A stretch of DNA of 23,207 bases, from positions 1 through 23,207 of the forward strand of contig NW_004086079.1 in NCBI RefSeq assembly GCF_000220395.1, in the 5' to 3' direction. This stretch comes from Ichthyophthirius multifiliis (Eukaryota > Ciliophora > Oligohymenophorea > Hymenostomatida). Shown piece after piece: positions 1 to 9,945 of the stretch. The number at the start of each line of letters is the position of its first letter. The stretch's first letter is position 1. The notes under the pieces were generated by a model. That model did no database searches and had not been told where the DNA came from. It saw only the letters and a list, made by a program, of their open reading frames with translations. Both the position numbers and the translations under genes were made by a program.

Positions 1-72
1 ACCCCAACCCCAACCCCAACCCCAACCCCAACCCCAACCCCAACCCCAACCCCAACCCCAACCCCAACCCCT
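1..72. repeat. Telomere, CCCCAA repeats
   Basis: About twelve near-perfect tandem CCCCAA units start at the first base and run to about position 70, where the phase breaks (CCCCTAA, then CCCCAATACC). This is the C-rich strand of a G4T2 telomere, the type added by hymenostome ciliate telomerase, so the window begins at a true chromosome end, most likely macronuclear. The repeats are at the 5' end in C-rich orientation, as expected for a left end. Confidence 0.97.
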
Positions 73-165
73 AACCCCAATACCAACCCGATTTTCTACC
101 TAAACCCCATTTTCAACCTAAATTATATTTCAAATTTAAGCCCAAACCCAAACCCAAACCCAAAT
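73..165. repeat. Degenerate telomere-like subtelomere
   Basis: Past the perfect array the sequence keeps scattered C-runs (CCCCAATACC, ACCTAAACCCC, TCAACCTAAA) and then a short CCCAAA array at about 138-163. These look like mutated or mis-copied telomere units grading into unique A+T-rich DNA. CCCAAA is the variant unit known from Paramecium telomeres, but here it is internal and next to pure CCCCAA. No gene is visible. Confidence 0.7.
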
Positions 166-261
166 TTTAATTTAAACACATTTTCAATATATGAAATACA
201 AAATAATTAATTAAAAAAAATTAACAAATAAAATTTAATTCAGCCATTAAAAGTTTTATTT

Positions 262-646
262 ATGGTATCTTAAGAATTGAAAAGTACCATATATTTGAAA
301 TATCAACATAATTAAATATTTAAATATAATTAATTTTTTAGTAATTTAATTCGATGATGATCATGTGAAAAATAATAATAATGAATAATTTACGAAGAAG
401 AAGAATGAAGAATTACCTATGATAAAAGTATATTCAGATGACTAAATGGAAAAATATTTAGAAAATATTGTGATAAATCGGTAAACGGAAATTAATTTAC
501 TTTTGTGTTCTTCTTCGAATTCTTAATAGTTAGAAAAAGAAAAAAAAAGTTAAGCTTTTTAAAAATTTAATAATAACCTATTAATTTAAATAATTATTTA
601 TCCTTTTTAATTTTATTAAATTTATAATAATTAATTTTGTGGCTGA
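262..646 (+). CDS. Possible small telomere-proximal protein, 108 aa
   Basis: I do not recognise this protein. A model with ATG at 262, exon 1 262-283, a 58-bp intron 284-341 (GTACC...TTTTTTAG) and exon 2 342-646 ends at TGA and reads through with TAA/TAG as Gln. The splice joins in phase 1 and gives MVSQELKIIQFDDDHV, followed by an acidic and Lys-rich region (for example ELPMIKVYSDDQMEKYLENI). Residues 1 to about 75 look protein-like; the last 30, after a possible second donor at a GTTAAG near 547, are low-complexity, so the 3' end may be an unremoved intron. A further protein-like stretch near 715-840 (KCENSQFEYSG) could be a later exon. The start lies less than 200 bp from the telomere array. 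With TGA as the only stop, chance ORFs of this size are not rare, so support rests on the clean splice and composition. Confidence 0.45.
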
Positions 647-1156
647 ATTAAAAAAATCATAATATAATAAAAATTGAATAAATTAATAAATTAATAATTT
701 TTAAAAAAATAAAAATGTGAAAACTCGCAATTTGAATATTCTGGTTAAAAAGTAGATAAATCATATAAAAATTCTTACTTTTAATGTTTTAAAGAATCCT
801 TTATATATAATTCTATGTGTTTTTATTTATATATTAACTTATCTATGTGAAAAATTAATTACAATAAAATTAAATTAAAAATATATTTATATACTTGGAT
901 AAACAATTAAAAATTCTAATTTATTAAATATGAAAATTCTTTTTGCTAATATTTATACAATTTTCCTTCTTTAAGAATTTTTAAAGATTTAAATATTATT
1001 TATTTATATTTTGTACTAATTAATAAATAAAAATTTAAATAAGGAGAGCTAATTTATATTTCTACAAAAAAACTCATACAATTTTAGAATAACTTATAAT
1101 AATAATATCTGGTAGATAATTTTATATTGTGAGTAAATTAAAAATATAAAATATTT
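647..1156. other. A+T-rich spacer, possible exon pieces
   Basis: Mostly low-complexity A+T sequence. About 713-846 has a plus-strand frame that reads like protein (KCENSQFEYSG onward) up to a TGA, but I could not connect it by a convincing splice to either neighbour. Nothing else is supported. Confidence 0.4.
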
Positions 1157-1720
1157 ATGGAGAAGAAGGAATATGAAAATCGATTTTCGATTAACTAGTA
1201 TTTTAGAAAAATATATACTTTGTTTATATTATTTATTATAGTTATAATTTTTGTTTATAGTAAAAATTATATTATTTGTATTTTTTTTTTGATTTAAGTT
1301 ATATAATTATAGTTAATATTTAAATTTTATGTCATTCTATTTATACATATTAATAACAAAATAATCATATTAAATTTACTTAAAAAGTTAAAGTCTATGG
1401 ACATTATTTTTGCTTAGATATGTATTAGCATTATGTAAAATATTTATCTAAAAAATGATTCATATTTTTTTACTAATTTTGTTAAAATATAATAATTGAA
1501 TAAGTTATCAAAATTCTTAAAAAATTTATAAACCTTACTAAAAATGTTAATTGAAATCCATAAAGGTTACTAAATTATTTTCGTTAAAATTTTGAATGAA
1601 TAACATTAAATTCCAACTTTACAAAAAAAAATATTTAATAATAAAATATATTAATAAATTAAAAATTATAATAAACTTATAGAAAAGTCACCATAAGAAC
1701 AATAAGTTGATCAGTAATGA
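1157..1720 (+). CDS. Possible membrane protein ORF, 187 aa
   Basis: With TAA/TAG as Gln this frame is open from an ATG at 1157 to TGA at 1718-1720. The product would start MEKKEYENRFSINQYFRK, continue with one or two strongly hydrophobic stretches at about residues 20-65 (IYTLFILFIIVIIFVYS, then a second Ile/Leu/Phe-rich segment), and end in a Lys/Gln/Asn-rich soluble tail (near the end KSPQEQQVDQQ). I do not recognise a family. The absence of TGA over 188 codons is only mildly improbable in DNA this poor in G, and hydrophobic translations are typical of T-rich spacer, so this is a tentative gene. The start region is slightly richer in G+C than its surroundings, which favours it. Confidence 0.35.
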
Positions 1721-2401
1721 TGTCTAAATGGTAAAAATTATTTTAAAATAATTGCTTATAATAAATAAGTTGAAGTGAAAAATGAAACTAAATTAAAAAT
1801 ATAATTTAAATGCAATTCTGAATATAATAACAAAATTACTAAAATATTTCTTTTTATGAATAAAAAATAAAATATTTATTTAAATCAAAAACAATTATAG
1901 TAATGAATCTCATAAATTACTTTTGTAGAAAAATATAAATTTAAAAAATAAGATTAACAGTAATATTATCAAATAAAAAAATAACTTTAGAATATGATGA
2001 TTTATTTATCATTTAATAATTGTATTATTGTTCATGATATTTATAGATCTTATGAAGAAAAAAAAAAATTATAAAATATTAATAGTAAACATATATTAAA
2101 TAAATAAAACTTTATTCGAATAATATATAAATAAATAAAATATTGTTGAAAAAATAAATAATAATAAAACAAAAATTATATAATATTATATATGTCTTTA
2201 TGTCAAGTAAATATTATAATATTTACAATATCTAAAAAAAATTATAGTTTTTTATTATTATTAAAATTTTATTTAATTATCTTTCTAAATTAAATATTAT
2301 CTTTTATTTTTTTTAATATTAATATTAATATAAAATTATATTTATTTAATGATATATTTTTATTTTATTTTTATTGCAAAAAATAAAAAAAAAATATATC
2401 T
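1721..2401. other. A+T-rich spacer upstream of the Sec12-like gene
   Basis: About 680 bp of very A+T-rich DNA with poly-A and poly-T runs and no frame I could support on either strand. It must hold the promoter of the WD40 gene that starts at 2402, but I see no recognisable element. Confidence 0.6.
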
Positions 2402-4146
2402 ATGCTCAAAGAAATATAATAATAATTTAAGTTAGATATTCCTATTTATTCTGTAAAATATATAAATTCATTTTATAAATAATTAAATTTTATAATTTTA
2501 GGTATTAGGATATAAAGATAAAGTTATTTTTAGTGGAGGTGGATGTAAAAAATATGATTCAAAGAACTAAATAGTAATAAATATATATATTTATATTTTA
2601 ATACTTAATAAAATCTAATTAATTAGATTACATTCTAACGATCGATACCGGCAAACAAATTAACAAAAATTATTAATTAGCAATATACTTAAGATGATTT
2701 AATCTAAAAAATGAACTTGAATTTCAAATATGGATTAGTTTCTTCATGTTCTTATGAAAATGCAATATTTTATAAAATAAATAATTAAACTGGATTTCTT
2801 AAAGAATTACAAAGATTAAAAACAAATTTTTCTAATACATAAACATATAATCTAGTATGAAAATATAATTTATAGTTTATTTTTTATAAAAAGTTCGATA
2901 TTTGAAAATAAATAAAGTAAAGGAATTCTTTTTTTTATAATTTAATATTATATTTCATAATTTAGTTTGATAATAAAATCAAGGTTAAAAATTTAATAAT
3001 TAACTTTGGATTTTGCATTTATTTTATGAATATGAAGAATATTAGATTTAATAATCTTATATTTATAAACAAATTATAATTAAAATAAAAAGAAGTACTT
3101 CCTTTACTTGATTTTTTTTTTTAATTTACCTTAAATTTAATTACTATTTAATATAAATAAAATTTAAAAATATTTATAGAATGATTGTAAATTTAATCAA
3201 AAAGCAAATTTAATAGCTACTGGAGGAGATGATTCAATTATAAGGTAAAAATAATAAGACTTAAAATTAAATTAAATTAAATTAAATTAAATTAAATTAA
3301 ATTAAATTAAATTAAATTAAATTAAATTAAATTAAATTAAATTAAATTAAATTAAATTAAATTAAATTAAATTAAATTAGACTATGGACTGCTAAATATG
3401 ATGAAGAACTAAATACATTAAAAATAGAATTTAAATTTGAATTAAAGAGTCATTCAGGGCCAATAAATACATTAGATTTTCATTTAACATAAAATTTAGT
3501 AAAAAAATTAATAAATTTTATAATTAAATTTTTCAAAAAAGATTTTATCTTCTAGTGATGATAAATCATGTGGAATTTTTAATCTGGAAAATAAATAATT
3601 AATAAAAAAATTAACTTTAAATGGAGGATAGTTTGATCCTTGCTCAAAATTTATTGGTGCTTAGTAAAATATATAAAATATTAAAAAATTAATTAAAATA
3701 ATAACTAAGTTTTTCTTATGATGAAAAACACATCTACACAATTGCAAACCCTATTAAAGGAAAATCGTATTTTACATAATGGGAAATAGAAAAAAATAAA
3801 TATAATTGCTGAAAAGACAATAAAAATACATGATTAGGCAATAAGCACTTCTTGCATAAGTTAGGAAGGGTTATATATCGGAGTAGGCGGATGTGATGGA
3901 ACAATAAAAATAATTAATTTAAGATATATGATTATCGAATCTTAATAAAAAAAACTGGCTCAGATTGTCAAAGGAATTAGCTTTACATCTGATTCTAGAT
4001 TTTTAGTTGCTGGAACACCTGAATTAAATTTTGATATTTTATAAAATTTAAGACCTGAAGGTTATATGTCAAAAATTTTCAAATTATTGATATTAGGATT
4101 AATTATTGCATGGTTTTATTTGTATTTGCAATAATATTTTTTATGA
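2402..4146 (+). CDS. Sec12/PREB-like WD40 protein (Sar1 exchange factor)
   Basis: Seven exons: 2402-2452, 2502-2573, 2627-2854, 3180-3244, 3381-3498, 3542-3663, 3710-4146; all introns are GT...AG. The roughly 363-residue product is a WD40 propeller followed by one C-terminal transmembrane helix (about LLILGLIIAWFYLYL) and a tail of only a few residues. The N-terminus reads DIPIYSVLGYKDKVIFSGGG, matching the Sec12 opening blade with its Gly-rich loop and a following K(Y)xxKNQI element; later blades include LIATGGDDSIIRLW, SSSDDKSCGIFNL and ISFTSDSRFLVAG. In other eukaryotes Sec12/PREB sits in the ER membrane and loads GTP on Sar1 to start COPII budding; that role is inferred here from architecture and motif order. 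The start ATG gives the conserved N-terminus directly. One oddity: in exon 7 the frame changes at an A7 run near 3790, as though one A were surplus (or two missing). A generic membrane-anchored WD40 protein is the alternative. Confidence 0.82.
2855..3179 (+). other. Long intron 3 of the Sec12-like gene
   Basis: A 325-bp GTATGA...TTATAG intron, several times longer than the other introns of the gene except the one with the pentamer array. It is supported because the flanking exons join in phase 0 into a continuous WD40 blade (ending ...TQTYNL, resuming NDCKFNQKANLIATGG). Inside I see only A+T-rich low-complexity DNA and no convincing extra exon. Confidence 0.7.
3264..3380 (+). repeat. ATTAA pentamer microsatellite inside an intron
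   Basis: About 23 tandem copies of a five-base unit (ATTAA, equivalently AAATT) fill most of the 3245-3380 intron of the Sec12-like gene. The last unit reads ATTAG, and that AG is the splice acceptor used by the next exon, which begins by completing the Arg of the IIRLW motif. The array is nearly perfect. Confidence 0.95.
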
Positions 4147-4566
4147 ATAAATAAATATTAATTTTATTTAATATTGAAAATTTATAAAAAACAAATTTAC
4201 AAGTAAATAAATATTTATTTAATTACATATTTTTTTTATAAAACTATTTAACAAAATTTCTTTATAGTATTGTAACATTAAGAAGTGCTTTTTTAAAAAC
4301 CTAAAGTTTGATTTATTTTTATTTATTTTATTTAAAACCTTTTATTATAATTTCAATATTTTTGATTGTCTTTTGAATTGATTCTAAAATTTTAAACATA
4401 TTTTTTAAAGCATTTGCCAAATTTATCAACGATTAGTTAATAAAAATATGTTTTTTTTTTTTTTTTTATTATACGATTAGTAATTTAGACTTCATTATAT
4501 TAGTTCTACCTATTGCCAAAACATAAGTATTCGTGGGATTTTACTCTTTTTTTAATGTTGTTCTTA
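4079..4566 (-). CDS. Coding-like island, unresolved
   Basis: A patch around 4380-4560 is less A+T-biased than the spacer. On the minus strand one frame is open (TAA/TAG as Gln) from about 4566 to TGA at 4079-4081, with an internal ATG at 4495. It reads, in order, NPTNTYVLAIGRTNIMKSKL, a Lys run from a T17 tract, then INQSLINLANALKNMFKI and a Lys-rich helical region. Its last part runs antisense to the 3' end of the Sec12-like gene, so the true end may be earlier. Another minus frame over the same bases gives SHEYLCFGNRQNQYNEVQ, also protein-like, so the real frame is uncertain. I do not recognise a family. Confidence 0.28.
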
Positions 4567-4677
4567 AATTATAATTATTATTATTATCAATTTATTTATA
4601 TGTAAAATTTATTAAATTTCAATATTTTATTGTATGCATTATTATATTATTATATATTTCTTTTGCATTTCTTTTAG

Positions 4678-5016
4678 TATTATTATTATGAAATTGAAGA
4701 AAAATTATAAGTTCAAAAAGAATAAGATGAAGAAGAATGCATTTATTGCGATTATGATTTATATTTGTTTTAATGTTTTTAGTTGATATAAGAGATTTTT
4801 ATTTATTCTATATTATTAAATTATAGTAATCCTATAATTATTAGCTATCTATTTATATAATTCTTTTTTTATTAAATTACATTTTATAAGTATTCAGAAT
4901 TCATTAAAAATAATAATTTTGTTATAAATTATCATAATAAATTAAATAATTATCTTTAACTTCAATAAACTAACGATTAATATATTAAATTTAAGGCATT
5001 ACTATAAGAAATTTGA
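4678..5016 (+). CDS. Weak plus-strand ORF with a Cys-x-x-Cys
   Basis: After a possible acceptor (TTTCTTTTAG, AG at 4676-4677) a plus-strand frame stays open to TGA at 5014-5016, reading YYEIEEKLQVQKEQDEEECI then YCDYD and a hydrophobic stretch. The acidic start with CIYC is protein-like; the rest resembles translated spacer. No start codon or partner exon was found. It may be chance or part of a gene together with the neighbouring island. Confidence 0.2.
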
Positions 5017-7330
5017 AATATTATATAATCATAATGTAATGCTAATTTTCATAATGTATAATTAAAAAATTTTTGGCTAATATTATGAATTTCAATCTTA
5101 TTTATTAAAGTATTTAAAAAAAATAAAAATATTATAGCATATAAATGTAATAGTTTACATTAAAATTTGCTATTTAAATTCAAAAATATTAAAATAATAA
5201 ATATTTATATTCAATTGTTTTTATGTTTTATTAATTATAATATTTTTCTATTAGAAATAATATTATTATTCAAATTTTAATATAAATTTTATTTAAGATT
5301 TTTAATAATTTTAAAAATGGTATATATTAAAATAAATCAATAATATTTATTTTAGTTTATGATTTATTCATTTATATAAAAATTACAATAACTATTAAAA
5401 AAAATACAAATAACACTATTTGATTAAATAAAATAATTGATTTACTTAAAATTAATATTAAATAACATATTATGATAACTGTTTTAATTTAAAATTGTAT
5501 TAGAAAATATTTTATTTAGTTTGATGAAACAAATTTTAAAATAAAACTTTAGAATCAATATTTTTATTTTTTTTAATTAAACGAAAGTCAATTTTATTTT
5601 ACTTATATATTTTTTTATTTTTTATTAATGTCTTTCTTTATTTACAAAAAAATTTATATAAAAATAATTTTTTTATTAATTATTTAGAATTAATATGAAA
5701 AAAAATATTATTAATTTATTATTTTTAATAATTTCTAATCATAAAAGTAAAATTTATATATTACTAAAGCTATATTGATATAAATTAAAAAGAAAAGAAT
5801 ATTCTACAATTAATTAAAAATAAATTATTAAATTTAAAAAAAAAAAATATTATTAAAATTTTATTATGTAAAACTAAATAATAATAATAAAATAAATTTC
5901 AAATGAGAATCATATTTTTATTTAGAAAATTTAAATAATTATTTAATTTCAAAATTTGTTTATAAAAATAAGAAGTAAATAAAAAAATATTAAAATGAAA
6001 TTCAAAAAAAAAGTATTTTAATACTTATTACTATTTTTATGCATTAATTGACTTATAAAAATTTAATTATAAAAAAAAGAAAACCCTATATACTTTGTTC
6101 TTAAATTAATGGTATTTAAAGATAATTTAAATTTTATATTATTATAATTTTAAATATAAATTTAAGAATTTTGTTAATTTTATTAATTATATTTTATTCA
6201 AATAATAAAAAAAAATTAAATATATTTAGATAAGAAAAATAAACATGCATAATTTTTTTTTACATTAAATGAATTTTAAATAAAAAGAATATGTATTTAA
6301 ATAAATTTTTAGTAAATATATATAATTTCTTTTTAAATATTGTTATCGAATATTTTTTTAATAATGAATACATTTAAATTAAAGAATATTTAAAAATGTT
6401 AGGACAATAAACTCATTAAAAATTAAGATAAAAATACTTTTTTTAATATTTTATATGTTTCTGATAATTTTATATATTTTTAAATAAGAAATTAATACTA
6501 TTAAAATAATTATTCAATAAATTTAAAAATCTTTATGTTTTAATAGTTTTAATTTTTCATAATTTGCAAAATATTAGATAAATTAAATGTAATTAATTAT
6601 AAATATTACAAAAAAATATTTTTATTTTATTACATATAATAATGAAGAATTTTGTATACGAATAATTATAATAAGTAATATATTAATTAGTTTAATTTTT
6701 CCATTTTACATAAATAATAAAGATTTTATATAATTAAATTATATATTAATTATCTTAAATATAGAAAATTGATAAATATAATTTATTTATAAATTAATTA
6801 TTATTTTAAAAAATATAAATGCAACATGATTTAATATATTAATTATTATTTAGAAAAATAAATAAATTTAAATAAATAATATGCTAGATAAATTAAATTT
6901 TCTTATTTTTACAATAGCTAATAAAAATAAAAAAAGTTTTATGATTACGATTTTTTTATTTTTTATAAGATGATTTCTATTTATTATCCATTTAATAATT
7001 TATATTTTAGTATTAAATAAAATATAAATATAATTTTTAAAGAAAATATAATATTAATAATTATTTTAAATTTAGATTATATATATAAATATATAAATAT
7101 ATAAATATATAGATATATATATATATATTTAATTATATTAAAATAATATTTTTATATTTATATAAAATTTACTCGAAATATGTGATTTTATTAAAATAAA
7201 TTATAATTATTTATTATTTAAATTAATAAATAATATATATAACAAAAAAATATTTATTTTTTTATTTATGTAATTTTATTTTTTTTTATTTTATTTTTTT
7301 TATTTTTATTTTATATTATTTTTTATATTT
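5017..7330. other. Long A+T-rich spacer
   Basis: Over 2 kb of almost pure A/T with short homopolymers and, at about 7080-7130, an ATATATAA/(TA)n stretch. I see no gene, RNA gene or mobile-element signature here. It separates the convergent Sec12-like and topoisomerase II genes. Confidence 0.6.
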
Positions 7331-7437
7331 TATTTTTAATTAATACAATTTGTTGAATTTTATTTTATTTTTAATTAATACATTTTGTTGAATTTTATTT
7401 TATTTTTAATTAATACATTTTGTTGAATTTTATTTTA
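7331..7437. repeat. 35-bp tandem repeat, three copies
   Basis: A unit containing AATTAATACATTTTGTTG followed by AATTTTATTTTATTTTT recurs three times with a constant 35-base period (unit starts near 7338, 7373 and 7408); the first copy has ACAATTTG where the others have ACATTTTG. It lies about 145 bp beyond the TGA of topoisomerase II, in its 3' flank. Confidence 0.9.
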
Positions 7438-7581
7438 TTTTATTTTATTTAATTTTTTATATTATTAAAAAAATATCTTTTAAAATTTAGTAAATTAATT
7501 ATTTATTTATATTATTATTAAAATAAATTTCAATCTTAATTTTATATTTATTCTATAATTCTATAAAAATAAATTAATTAG

Positions 7582-9882
7582 TCAATAATCACTATCTTCA
7601 AAATCATCTTCACTCGCAATAAATTCATCAGAACTATCTTTTTTCATTTTTATAATTTTTTATTTTTTAACTTCTTCATCTTCATCAATAATCTTAAGTA
7701 TTTTCCTTCCCTTTATTTTTTTCTATACATCTTCCTCAAAATTATTTTTCCCATCATTTTATTCTTTCCAATTATTTAATTTTTCACTTGGCTTAATATA
7801 ATCTAAATCGGGTTCATCATCACTGTTTATTCCTTTTATTCTTCTTTTTCTCTATTAATTTTTATTTTTAATATAAAAATAAAAAAGAAATATTAATTTT
7901 TTTACTTTAAAATTTACAAGATTTTCTTAGTCTTCATCTTTAGTAACTTCTTAAGCTTTTCTTTTTCCGACTGATAAAATATCTTCATTAACTTTTTATC
8001 CATATTTTTATTACATTCTTTCAAAAAGTGTTGTTTAATATAATTATTATTTTTAGTACTATTATTTTCTTCTTGTTATTAATTTTTTTTTCCTTTTTAT
8101 TATTTTTTTTATTAAATTTCTTCACTTTCTTTTGAATTAACACTAACAGTATTTTTATTATAATTTTCTTTTTCTTAATCATTTTCTTTTTATTTTTACT
8201 TTATTTTCTCAGATTTTTTTTCCGCTTATTTATCTGCTCCTTTATCTCCTCCTTTGATTCTTCTTTACTTTTTTTTACCACCTTATATTGCTCCTTTAGA
8301 ATCTAATCTATCTTTTCTTCTAATTCTTCTATTTATTCAATAACCTATTAGATATTTTATATTTCTATAAAAAATAAAATTACTTTAATAAATTAATCTA
8401 AATCTTCTTTCCATATATCTTTGATGTCTTTTTTTATAATAAAATAAGCTCCTGTTCTTTATCATATACCTATTTTTTTAATTATTCTACTTTTTCTTCA
8501 GTTAAAGAATAAATAGGCATAACTAATAAATAATTATATTCATTTGCTTAATAGTCATTTGGATCTTCAAATTAATCTTTGTCTTCTTCATCTTGATTTA
8601 TCATTAATTCTATTAATTTCTTCATTTTCTTTTCTTTTTTCTTCAAAAGCCTATTATTTTTATAAATTTTTATAAGAAAAAATATTACTTAAATTTTTGT
8701 TGATAAAATACTTAGTTATTTTACTCATAGGCAATAATTTTAGTTAAGCCATTTTTTATATAAGAATTTTTCTTTTAACATTTCTCAATTCTAACTCTCC
8801 ATTAACAACATAATTAATAAACCTCATTTTATTAGTAAGAATATCCATATCTCTTTATAACTTACTTAACAAATAAATTTTCCTCTTTTCATATAACTCC
8901 AATCTAATCCCATAAAAATATTCTAAAATTTCTTCTGTTCCTCCATATCTTTTAAGCTTATGTTCTTTGTCAAAAAGTACCATATTGGTAATTTAAAAAG
9001 TATTAGACAACTTAAACTTCTTCTCAATATCCCAACTTTACATTTTCCCTTTTACACACTAAACTTAGAAATCAACCCTATTATTCGTGTGATATTCTCT
9101 AATATCTTCTAAATCTGGTTAATCTTTAGCTGGATTAATTAACTCTTCTAAATAATTCTAAAGAATATTTTTTTTTTATTTATAAGAAAAAATAGTTTAA
9201 ATAGATTACTTTATAATCTTTAGTCCATTTACCAACTGGAAGTTCGGTAATTCTAATAGTTTCCTCTTCTTCATCTATATCCCATTTTCCTTTTGTAATA
9301 TAACCACCTTTATTACTAATTTCAATAGTTCCCTAAAACCCTTTATACCAAGGATGAATTTAAGTAAAAGGTTTACCATCTAGTCTATTCCTAATCTATT
9401 CTACAATTTCTCTATGATTATAATTAGGAATATTAGTCGACCACCCTGTTCCTATACCTTCACTTCCATTAACTAAGCATAAAGGAATAATAGGTATATA
9501 CCTGAAATTGTTTCAAAAAATGTTATTTTAAAAAAATATATATATTTACCACTCAGGTTCTACCAATTAGCTATCATCTTCTAAATATTTAAGTGAATGA
9601 TCATCTGGTTCAGGGAAAATTAATCGAGTAATTGGCGATAGGTTGGTAAATATATATCTTGAAGAAGCATGTTCTTTTCCTCCTTGATTTCTTGTACCAA
9701 ACTATCCGATAGGTTCTAATAAGCTAATGTTATTAGCTCCTACAAAATTTTAAGCCATATTTATTATTGTTTAAGCTAATGATTATTCACCATGATGATA
9801 AGCTGAATGCTCTGCTACATAACCTTATAATTGAGCAACCTTTTTATAAAAATGTTATATTTTTTATCCTAAACAAATATAA

Positions 9883-9945
<63 letters not shown>

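Noticed and set aside
1-72. CCCCAA array as a CRISPR or internal minisatellite
   Set aside because: There are no spacers and it sits at the sequence end with the exact hymenostome telomere unit.
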